DNA of 9,328 nt, taken from Erysipelothrix sp. UBA3383 (GTDB lineage: Bacteria > Bacillota_I > Bacilli_A > Erysipelotrichales > Erysipelotrichaceae). Shown here piece by piece: positions 1 through 5,039 of the stretch (within the stretch, counting starts at the first letter, position 1; every line of letters begins with the position of its first letter). Under the pieces are notes generated by a model. That model saw only the letters and a program-made list of their open reading frames with translations. It did not search any database and had not been told where the DNA came from. Position numbers and translations under genes: made by a program. The stretch is taken from the NCBI GenBank assembly GCA_002358955.1, contig DEPV01000003.1:20991-30318 (forward strand). The letters run 5' to 3'.

Positions 1-825
1 AACAAATACTTTAACGGTACCCTAACTGTTAATAATGTTAATGAAGACATTGATACAGCACTGATTGAAGAGGCATCAAGCTTAATTGATCGTGTTACTG
101 TAAAGATGGATACATTACATGTTGCAGATTCTATTTCAGAAATCGTATCACTGTTTAGATCTGCTAATAAGTACATTGATGAGACAACACCTTGGACATT
201 AGCGAAAGATGAAGCATCTGCAGATCGTTTACAAACAGTACTGTACAACTTACTTGAAGTTGTTCGTATTGGTGGGATTGCACTGCGTTCATTCATTCCT
301 GAAACATCGGATCAAATTCTTGCACAAATTAGAACAGAACATACAAGCTATGAATCTGCAAAAGAATTTGGATTGTATGAGTTAAACCACCAAGTTATTG
401 AGAAAACAGATATCATCTTCTCAAGACTTGATAAAGAAGCGACACTAGAAATCTTAGAAGCTCAAATGACACCCGTTGTTGAAGAACCTGAAGAAGAACC
501 TGTTGAAGAGATTACACTGGATGAATTCCAGAAAGTAGTTATGAAAACAGGAACCATCATTGAAGTTGAAAAACATAAAAAAGCAGACCGTTTATTTGTT
601 CTTCAAGTTGATCTAGGTTCTAAAGTGGTCCAGATTGTAAGTAGTCTTGTAGGACACTTTACTAAAGAAGAACTCTTAAACCGTAAGATTGTTGTTGTAA
701 CAAACTTAAAACCACATAACTTCAGAGGCGAACTATCACACGGTATGCTACTTGCTACTGAAGATGAAAACGGCATGCACTTGGTATCAGGTGGCGATGT
801 AGTTAATGGTACACAATTAAGCTAA
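1..825 (+). CDS. metG: Methionine--tRNA ligase, C-terminal part (5' end outside window)
   Basis: The frame is open from base 1, giving 274 visible residues and a TAA stop at 823-825. The Rossmann catalytic domain with its HIGH and KMSKS motifs lies upstream of the window. What is seen is the helical anticodon-binding domain, starting NKYFNG, with the family segment YIDETTPW. Its Trp (visible residue 65) probably matches the anticodon-contacting Trp461 of the E. coli enzyme. An acidic linker rich in Glu and Pro follows (about 156-172). Last comes a C-terminal tRNA-binding OB-fold domain (about 173-274, with KTGTI, LKPHNFRGELSHGMLLA), as in dimeric bacterial MetRS and Trbp111. The enzyme charges tRNA-Met with methionine in the cytoplasm for initiation and elongation. 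The first in-frame ATG in view, at 106, is internal and is not the start. A terminator follows 15 bases after the stop, so the gene ends its transcription unit. Confidence 0.95.
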   Translation, partial: NKYFNGTLTVNNVNEDIDTALIEEASSLIDRVTVKMDTLHVADSISEIVSLFRSANKYIDETTPWTLAKDEASADRLQTVLYNLLEVVRIGGIALRSFIPETSDQILAQIRTEHTSYESAKEFGLYELNHQVIEKTDIIFSRLDKEATLEILEAQMTPVVEEPEEEPVEEITLDEFQKVVMKTGTIIEVEKHKKADRLFVLQVDLGSKVVQIVSSLVGHFTKEELLNRKIVVVTNLKPHNFRGELSHGMLLATEDENGMHLVSGGDVVNGTQLS

Positions 826-839
826 TTAATAAAGAAAAT

Positions 840-897
840 AAAAACTAGGATCCAAACTCTAATTTCATGAGAACTGGGTAGTCCTAGTTTTTCTTTA
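840..897 (+). terminator. Rho-independent terminator of metG
   Basis: AAAAACTAGGA (840-850) and TCCTAGTTTTT (882-892) form a perfect 11-bp stem ending in a T-rich tract (888-897). The 31-base loop is longer than usual and has only weak internal pairing (CTC with GAG). The flanking A and T runs could let it act on both strands. Confidence 0.75.
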
Positions 898-976
898 TTC
901 ATATTATCTTTGAAAAAGGCACTTAGTGGCAGTTATCTGTGTTTTAAGGTAAGATATTAGAGAAAGAAGGTGCACT

Positions 977-1582
977 ATGAAATTAGTATTAGTTAGACAT
1001 GGTTACTCATTGGGTAATTTAGAGGGGACTTATAGTGGATGGACAGATGTTCCTTTAATCGAATCAGGGATTGCGGAATTAAAAGAATTACGTGAAACGT
1101 ACGACTATCCTAAGACAGACCGTTATATCGCTTCTGATTTAATTCGCTGTCAAGATACATTCAAGTATCTGTTTGCTCCAGAAGAATCATTGTATGAAGT
1201 TTCTGAGCAACTTCGAGAAATCTACTTTGGAGATTATGAGAACTTATCAGGAGAAGCAATGACGCCTAATTTCTTTGAAGGGTTTCCTTTAAATGAAAGA
1301 ACGGCAGAAGGTGAGACAATTTCAGAATTTACTTACCGTATCATTAATAAAATCAGCCGATCACTGACTCAGGCTAAGGAAGACGGCTTGGACAGTTTGA
1401 CAGTAGTATGTCATGCCGGTGTTATTAAAGGCATTTTAATATTCTTACAACACCGTCCATTTAGAGATTTCAGATCCATTGATACACCCAATGGTTTGGG
1501 GTATGTATTGGACCTTGATGTGGATCATGATACCGGGCTTTTAAAACTGAACGATATCCAAGCAATCCAAAAGAAAAAATAA
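977..1582 (+). CDS. Histidine phosphatase family protein (phosphoglycerate mutase superfamily)
   Basis: A 201-residue cytoplasmic protein of the branch-1 histidine phosphatase fold. The phosphate-accepting His8 lies in the N-terminal motif LVRHG (R7, H8, G9). The second conserved Arg is probably R57 (ASDLIRCQDT). The likely proton donor is E81 in LREIYFGDYE, and the second catalytic His is H146 in VVCHAGV. The length fits small phosphatases of the GpmB/CobC type better than the glycolytic dPGM of about 230-250 residues, so a metabolite phosphatase is more likely than a glycolytic mutase; the substrate cannot be read from sequence. The ATG at 977 is chosen because GAAGG (966-970) sits six bases upstream. 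No convincing promoter was found; TTGAAA at 910-915 has only a poor -10 partner. The gene's own terminator was split by the insertion sequence that begins 18 bases after its stop. Confidence 0.85.
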   Translation: MKLVLVRHGYSLGNLEGTYSGWTDVPLIESGIAELKELRETYDYPKTDRYIASDLIRCQDTFKYLFAPEESLYEVSEQLREIYFGDYENLSGEAMTPNFFEGFPLNERTAEGETISEFTYRIINKISRSLTQAKEDGLDSLTVVCHAGVIKGILIFLQHRPFRDFRSIDTPNGLGYVLDLDVDHDTGLLKLNDIQAIQKKK

Positions 1583-1596
1583 TGATTAGACAAACA

Positions 1597-1599
1597 CTT
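1597..1599. repeat. Target-site duplication, left copy (CTT)
   Basis: CTT lies directly outside the left inverted repeat and matches CTT at 3107-3109 just outside the right one. Three bases is a normal duplication length for the IS3 family. Deleting the element and one copy restores a complete terminator hairpin, which independently supports this boundary. Confidence 0.75.
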
Positions 1600-1631
1600 T
1601 AAACTATACCCTATGTAGTGGACACTAAAAA
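1600..1631 (+). repeat. Left terminal inverted repeat (IRL)
   Basis: The left end begins TAAACTATACCCTATGT and continues to GGACACTAAAAA. It matches the reverse complement of 3075-3106 at 26 of 32 positions. The mismatches are at repeat positions 5, 7, 9 and 18-20. The blocks CCCTATGT and GGACACTAAAAA are identical at both ends. Confidence 0.8.
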
Positions 1632-1657
1632 TAGTCCCACTCGTAGGGTATTTTTTT
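1606..1657 (+). terminator. Hairpin terminator formed by the left end of the insertion sequence
   Basis: ATACCCTATG (1606-1615) pairs with CGTAGGGTAT (1642-1651) over 10 bp, including one G-T pair. An inner stem pairs AGTGGAC (1617-1623) with GTCCCACT (1634-1641) with one bulged C. The loop is ten bases and a run of seven T (1651-1657) follows. It should stop transcription arriving from the upstream phosphatase gene, taking over from the terminator that the insertion split and shielding the transposase from read-through. Confidence 0.8.
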
Positions 1658-1682
1658 GTATACTAAAGTAAAGGGGAATTTT

Positions 1683-2114
1683 ATGACAAATAGTGTATTT
1701 ACAAAAGAACAAGTTGAAGATTTGGAAGCAAATAAATATGTAGCCAAAGTAACAAACTCAAGTATTAAATTTACTGACGAATTTAAGCAAATATATTTAG
1801 ATGAAAGAAATCAAGGGAACGATGCGATTTCGATATATACAAAATATGGTATCGATTATGAGTTACTTGGGAAACATCGAATAAAATCTAACGACAGTAG
1901 ATTTTATGACCAGTCTATAAGAATGGAAAAATTTTCAAGAAAGAAAGGTTCGGGGAGACCAAGATCTAGACAATTTGAAAATGACAAAGAAGAAATTGAA
2001 TATCTAAAGAATGAACTTGAGTATACAAGACAGGAAAATCTCTTTCTAAAAAAGTTAGAAGAACTCGAGAGGAGTGTGAGTCCAAAGTACCCCAACAGGA
2101 AAAATTCAAAATAA
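1683..2114 (+). CDS. IS3-family transposase OrfA (DNA-binding subunit)
   Basis: A 143-residue protein. The N-terminal half (about residues 25-65, from FTDEFKQIYLDE to HRIKS) looks like the helix-turn-helix domain of IS3-type OrfA proteins, which binds the terminal repeats. A basic segment follows (RKKGSGRPRSR). Next is a leucine-zipper-like coiled coil (about 100-125, with EIEYLKNELEYTRQENLFLKKL), which normally mediates OrfA and OrfAB multimerisation. The ATG at 1683 is preferred over a TTG at 1656 because AAGGGGAA (1671-1678) is correctly spaced before it and because the TTG falls inside the left-end terminator's T run. The frame ends at TAA 2112-2114, after overlapping the orfB frame. Alone, OrfA usually acts as a regulator; fused to OrfB by frameshift it forms the active transposase. 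Confidence 0.85.
   Translation: MTNSVFTKEQVEDLEANKYVAKVTNSSIKFTDEFKQIYLDERNQGNDAISIYTKYGIDYELLGKHRIKSNDSRFYDQSIRMEKFSRKKGSGRPRSRQFENDKEEIEYLKNELEYTRQENLFLKKLEELERSVSPKYPNRKNSK
2048..2054 (+). other. Programmed -1 ribosomal frameshift site (A AAA AAG)
   Basis: The heptamer is in the exact phase needed: in the orfA frame the codons are CTA AAA AAG, and slipping one base back continues with GTT at 2054 in the orfB frame. The predicted fusion is 124 residues of OrfA followed by 338 residues, 462 in all. Downstream, ACTC/GAGT around 2063-2075 could form a small hairpin that stimulates slippage. This is the standard way IS3 elements make OrfAB. Confidence 0.75.
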
Positions 2115-3070
2115 TTTATTCCATCGCAAATAGAAAAGGAAGAGACCATAGGCTAAATATAAAATCGATGTGTGCCTTTGCTGGAGTATCTAGGTCTGGA
2201 TACTACTCATACGTTAGTAAACTTGGCCAAGTTGATCAAAGAGAAATTAATGATGCCCTTGATTTCGCTCTAATTTTAGAAGCTTATAAATATAAAAATC
2301 GTCCAAAGGGAGCGAAACAAATCAAGATGCGATTAAGCAGAACTTATAATACCAACTTCAATCTAAAAAAAATAAGAAGGCTAATGAAGAAATATGGCTT
2401 GGTATGCTCAATTAGAAAAGCGAACCCAAACAAAGCCATACTAAAGGCAAATAGAAGTAACAGAACATACAAAAACATAATTTCACGTTACTTTAAACAA
2501 GGAGTTGCGTTAAAGACTTTACTAACTGACATTACGTACCTAACGTATGGTAATGGTCGTAGAGCATATCTTTCTACCATAAAGGATTCCTCAACCAACA
2601 TGATTCTTGCTTACTCAGTTTCCACGACTCTAGAGATGTCTTTTGTAATCAATACAGTAAAAATATTAATTGAAGATTATGGTCAGGAATTCGATATGAA
2701 TATTTGCATTCATTCTGATCAAGGAAGTCACTATACAAGTTTAAGTTTTCAACATCTTCTAAAAGTAAATGGTATAAAACAGTCAATGTCTAGAAGAGGT
2801 AACTGTTGGGATAATGCTCCTCAGGAATCATTCTTTGGACACGCTAAAGATGAACTACATTTGAAAGAATGTAATTCATTTAATGATTTAGAAACAGAAA
2901 TCGATGATTATATTTCTTATTATAACTACGATAGACCCCAGTGGACAATGAATAGAATGACTCCATATGAATATCATCAGTATCTTACAACTGGTCATAC
3001 AGACAGTTTACAGCTGCCAGCATGTGTCATTACAAAAGAAATGAGTCATCCACATTGGATGACTCATTGA
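2051..3070 (+). CDS. IS3-family transposase OrfB (DDE catalytic part)
   Basis: The frame is open from 2021 to TGA 3068-3070. The coordinates given begin at the slippery site, since expression as an OrfAB fusion is expected; the first ATG in frame is at 2168 (300 residues from there). Numbered from that ATG, a helical region related to HTH_21 (about 30-80, with YKNRPKGAKQIKMRL) precedes an rve-type integrase core. The catalytic triad is D121 (LLTDITYL), D184 (IHSDQGSHYT) and E220 (WDNAPQESFFGH). D184 and E220 are separated by 35 residues, the diagnostic D(35)E spacing. The family tail motif YYNYDRPQWTMNRMTPYEY is present. OrfB cuts and joins the element's ends during transposition. The codons before 2168 (EKFKIIYSIANRKGRDH) look like genuine OrfB sequence, so 2168 is not the true N-terminus. 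The last codons also encode a terminator stem. Confidence 0.9.
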   Translation, partial: KVRRTREECESKVPQQEKFKIIYSIANRKGRDHRLNIKSMCAFAGVSRSGYYSYVSKLGQVDQREINDALDFALILEAYKYKNRPKGAKQIKMRLSRTYNTNFNLKKIRRLMKKYGLVCSIRKANPNKAILKANRSNRTYKNIISRYFKQGVALKTLLTDITYLTYGNGRRAYLSTIKDSSTNMILAYSVSTTLEMSFVINTVKILIEDYGQEFDMNICIHSDQGSHYTSLSFQHLLKVNGIKQSMSRRGNCWDNAPQESFFGHAKDELHLKECNSFNDLETEIDDYISYYNYDRPQWTMNRMTPYEYHQYLTTGHTDSLQLPACVITKEMSHPHWMTH

Positions 3071-3079
3071 TTTTTTTTT
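3040..3079 (+). terminator. Terminator at the 3' end of orfB, inside the insertion sequence
   Basis: A perfect 13-bp stem (3040-3052 with 3056-3068; ATGAGTCATCC paired with GGATGACTCAT) has a three-base loop. It is followed by GA and nine T (3071-3079). The stem lies within the last codons of orfB, and the T run overlaps the A-rich inner end of the right inverted repeat, so one stretch serves three purposes. Confidence 0.88.
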
Positions 3080-3106
3080 AGTGTCCTTGACATAGGGGAC
3101 ACTTTA
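3075..3106 (-). repeat. Right terminal inverted repeat (IRR)
   Basis: Read on the minus strand from 3106 it begins TAAAGTGTCCCCTATGT and continues to GGACACTAAAAA, matching the left repeat at 26 of 32 positions. Confidence 0.8.
3087..3092 (+). promoter_or_regulatory. Outward-facing -35 box (TTGACA) in the right end of the insertion sequence
   Basis: A perfect consensus -35 hexamer points out of the element. At the present site no acceptable -10 lies 16-18 bases downstream (the sequence there is TGATGA). In a circle joining right end to left end across a 3-bp spacer, TAAACT (1600-1605) would sit exactly 17 bases away. This is the arrangement of the junction promoters known in IS3-family circles. 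Confidence 0.5.
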
Positions 3107-3135
3107 CTTTGATGACAGCATCAGAGTGTTTTTTT
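3106..3135 (+). terminator. Remnant of the phosphatase gene's original terminator
   Basis: ACTTTGATG (3106-3114) pairs with CATCAGAGT (3119-3127) with one G-T pair and an ACAG loop, followed by seven T (3129-3135). Before the insertion the left arm was AAACACTTTGATG, now split between 1592-1599 and 3110-3114, making a 13-bp stem. The CTT duplication and the element's last base leave a usable shorter hairpin. Confidence 0.75.
3107..3109. repeat. Target-site duplication, right copy (CTT)
   Basis: CTT directly follows the right inverted repeat and matches the copy at 1597-1599. Confidence 0.75.
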
Positions 3136-3181
3136 AGGTTTTTACTGGAATCATAGATATTAAATTTGATGTGTGAAATGC

Positions 3182-3209
3182 TTGTAATTACAAAGTATTT
3201 TGCTACAAT
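3182..3209 (+). promoter_or_regulatory. Promoter of the ABC exporter operon with a palindromic operator over the -35
   Basis: TTGTAA (3182-3187) and TACAAT (3204-3209) are spaced by 16 bases, and TGC just before the -10 makes it an extended -10. The -35 is the left half of a perfect 12-bp palindrome, TTGTAATTACAA (3182-3193). That resembles MarR-type operators of the TTGN6CAA form. A regulator bound there would block RNA polymerase. No regulator gene is in the window, so the assignment to MarR is inference. The expected leader before the start codon is about 85 bases and shows only weak pairing (GGTAA with TTACC around 3225-3244). Confidence 0.6.
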
Positions 3210-3299
3210 TGAATGATGTTTTGCGGTAAATACACTTTATTACCATTTTTAAAAAAGGTTATTTAGCGCTCATTAATGTAGAAATAAGTGAGGTTTTTT

Positions 3300-5030
3300 A
3301 TGGATTTATTATTTGAGTATATCAAGAAATACAAACTGTCCTTCTTGATATCCTTTGTGCTGGTGATTGTCATGGTTGCAGCACAACTGAAGCAACCTGA
3401 AGTGATTGCTCAAATCATTGGGAGTATTGTAGAGGGTGATATTGATGATATTATCAGGCTGGGAATGATACTGATTGCTGTAGCTGTGATTGGATTTGTT
3501 ATGGGTCTGATCAATACGATTATTGCAGCTCGTATTGCACAGAAAACAGGTTCTGATTTAAGACGTCGTGTGTTTGATAAAGTACAGTCTTTTTCATACA
3601 GTAACATTGAGAAATTTCAAGCGAGTAATCTAGTTGTACGTTTGGTAAATGATACCCAACAAGCACAAAACTTAGTAATGATTATATTACAAACGCTGAT
3701 CCGTATTCCAGTTCTATTCATAGGTAGTTTTGTACTGGCAATGACAGTTTTACCACAACTATGGTGGATTGTTGTCATCGTTCTGGTTTCAGTAACAGGT
3801 TCTGTACTGCTTGCACTGGGAATGATGGGACCGAAGTTTGGTCGTATGCAGGCAATGATTGAAAACATTAATGCTGTTACTAAAGAAAACTTTTTAGGAA
3901 TGCGAGTTGTGAAATCATTTGTTCAAGAGAATAATGAAATTGATAAATTTAATGAGAAGAGTGATGCCTTAACTAAAGAAATCTTAGGTGTTGGGTATAT
4001 TTTCTCAATGTTAATGCCATTTTTCTTTTTGATTATGGATGTCTCAGTTGCACTCATTGTATTTATGGCAGGGATTCTTGCAGAAAGTGATCCAAGTGTT
4101 CTTCAATCTACAATTTCATTTGTAAGTTATGTGACGATGATTATGATGTCTCTGATGATTGGTGGAATGATGGTGAGTTTTTCATCACGTGCATTTGTAT
4201 CCATTAAACGTATTAAGGAAGTACTGGATACTGAAGTTGATATGACTTATGTGGATGAGAGTGAAGGTATTGAAAAAGGAAGCATTGAATTTAGAAATGT
4301 ATCCTTTAACTATCATGATGTTGAAGAATCAACATTATCTAATGTTAGTTTTACCATTGAACATGGACAAACATTGGGTGTTGTCGGAGCAACAGGCTCT
4401 GGTAAATCAACCCTGGGGCAACTGATTGCGCGTATTTTTGATCCTAGTGAGGGTAGTATTCTTATTGATGGTAAAGATCTAAAGGACATCTCTAAAGACC
4501 ATTTACGTAGTGAAGTATCGCTAGTCTTACAACGACCTGTATTATTTTCAGGAAGTATTGCAGATAACATTCGACAAGGGAAAAAAGATGCGAGCTTAGA
4601 AGAAATGAAGGAAGCTGCAGCGATTGCACAAGCACTTCACTTTATTGAAGATGAACCGCAAGGCTTTGATTCTGAAGTATACCAACGCGGAGCAAACTTC
4701 TCTGGGGGACAAAAACAACGTATTAGTATTGCTCGAGGTTTGGTTAATAAACCTGCAGTACTGATCCTTGATGATAGTACCAGTGCACTGGATGCTAAGT
4801 CAGAGAAATTAGTAAAAGATGCATTGATGAAAGAAATGGTCAACACTACTAAAGTTATCGTTTCACAAAAGATATCCTCTATTGTTGATGCGGATAAAAT
4901 TCTAGTTCTTGACCAAGGGGTTCTTGTTCAAGAAGGAACCCATCACGAACTTCTTAAATCATCTGAAGTTTATCGAGAAATTTATGAAACACAAAAAGCA
5001 GTCGTTGATATTAACGACTTTGAGAAATAG
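3300..5030 (+). CDS. ABC exporter subunit 1 (heterodimeric, degenerate ATP site)
   Basis: A 576-residue half-transporter: an exporter-type membrane domain of about six helices (about 10-300), then an ATPase domain (about 325-570). Visible motifs are Walker A GATGSGKST (363-371, K369), Q-loop LVLQRPVLFSG, signature FSGGQ (467-471) and Walker B LILDD. The catalytic Glu after Walker B is replaced by Asp (D492) and the switch His by Gln (Q523, in VIVSQKISS). These are the marks of the non-catalytic partner in asymmetric exporters of the TM287/288, BmrCD and LmrCD kind. The ATG at 3300 is chosen over an upstream GTG at 3288 because GTGAGG (3288-3293) works as its ribosome binding site. The second subunit starts nine bases after the stop. 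Drug or lipid export is the usual role; the substrate cannot be told. Confidence 0.9.
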   Translation: MDLLFEYIKKYKLSFLISFVLVIVMVAAQLKQPEVIAQIIGSIVEGDIDDIIRLGMILIAVAVIGFVMGLINTIIAARIAQKTGSDLRRRVFDKVQSFSYSNIEKFQASNLVVRLVNDTQQAQNLVMIILQTLIRIPVLFIGSFVLAMTVLPQLWWIVVIVLVSVTGSVLLALGMMGPKFGRMQAMIENINAVTKENFLGMRVVKSFVQENNEIDKFNEKSDALTKEILGVGYIFSMLMPFFFLIMDVSVALIVFMAGILAESDPSVLQSTISFVSYVTMIMMSLMIGGMMVSFSSRAFVSIKRIKEVLDTEVDMTYVDESEGIEKGSIEFRNVSFNYHDVEESTLSNVSFTIEHGQTLGVVGATGSGKSTLGQLIARIFDPSEGSILIDGKDLKDISKDHLRSEVSLVLQRPVLFSGSIADNIRQGKKDASLEEMKEAAAIAQALHFIEDEPQGFDSEVYQRGANFSGGQKQRISIARGLVNKPAVLILDDSTSALDAKSEKLVKDALMKEMVNTTKVIVSQKISSIVDADKILVLDQGVLVQEGTHHELLKSSEVYREIYETQKAVVDINDFEK

Positions 5031-5039
5031 GAGGTAAGT

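Larger units (their letters stand above)
1600..3106 (+). mobile_element. IS3-family insertion sequence, apparently complete (about 1.5 kb)
   Basis: The 1507-bp element is bounded by 32-bp imperfect inverted repeats and a CTT duplication. It carries orfA (HTH and leucine-zipper DNA binding) and orfB (DDE integrase) in the same direction as the flanking genes. All expected parts are intact: both ends, the slippery site and the catalytic triad, so it could still be mobile. The ends read 5'-TA rather than the TG common in this family. In orfA and orfB arginine is mostly AGA/AGG, while neighbouring genes use many CGT codons, which fits a separate origin. A possible -10 (TATACT, 1659-1664) precedes orfA without a clear -35. 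The subgroup is uncertain; the OrfB style resembles IS150-like elements of Firmicutes. Confidence 0.88.

Noticed and set aside
840..900. A T-box or other amino acid-sensing element linked to the tRNA synthetase gene.
   Set aside because: It lies downstream of metG and not in a leader, lacks the T-box core sequence, and is too short.
1614..3092. Element ends at TGTAG / TGACA, which would give the TG...CA ends typical of the IS3 family.
   Set aside because: The inverted repeats continue outward on both sides (CCCTA and TAAA blocks). The flanks of the shorter version show no direct repeat, whereas the 1600-3106 version gives CTT duplications and restores a terminator.
1594..3106. ACACTTTA occurs at 1594-1601 and 3099-3106 and could be read as an 8-bp target duplication.
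   Set aside because: The right copy lies wholly inside the right inverted repeat, 8 bp is too long for the IS3 family, and the boundaries it implies are not symmetric. The overlap is explained by the repeat end plus CTT.
3213..3266. A 17-codon frame (starting MMFCGKY) ahead of the ABC operon, possibly a leader peptide.
   Set aside because: It has no ribosome binding site, its ATG lies at or before the predicted transcript start (about 3216), and no attenuator-like alternative hairpins follow.
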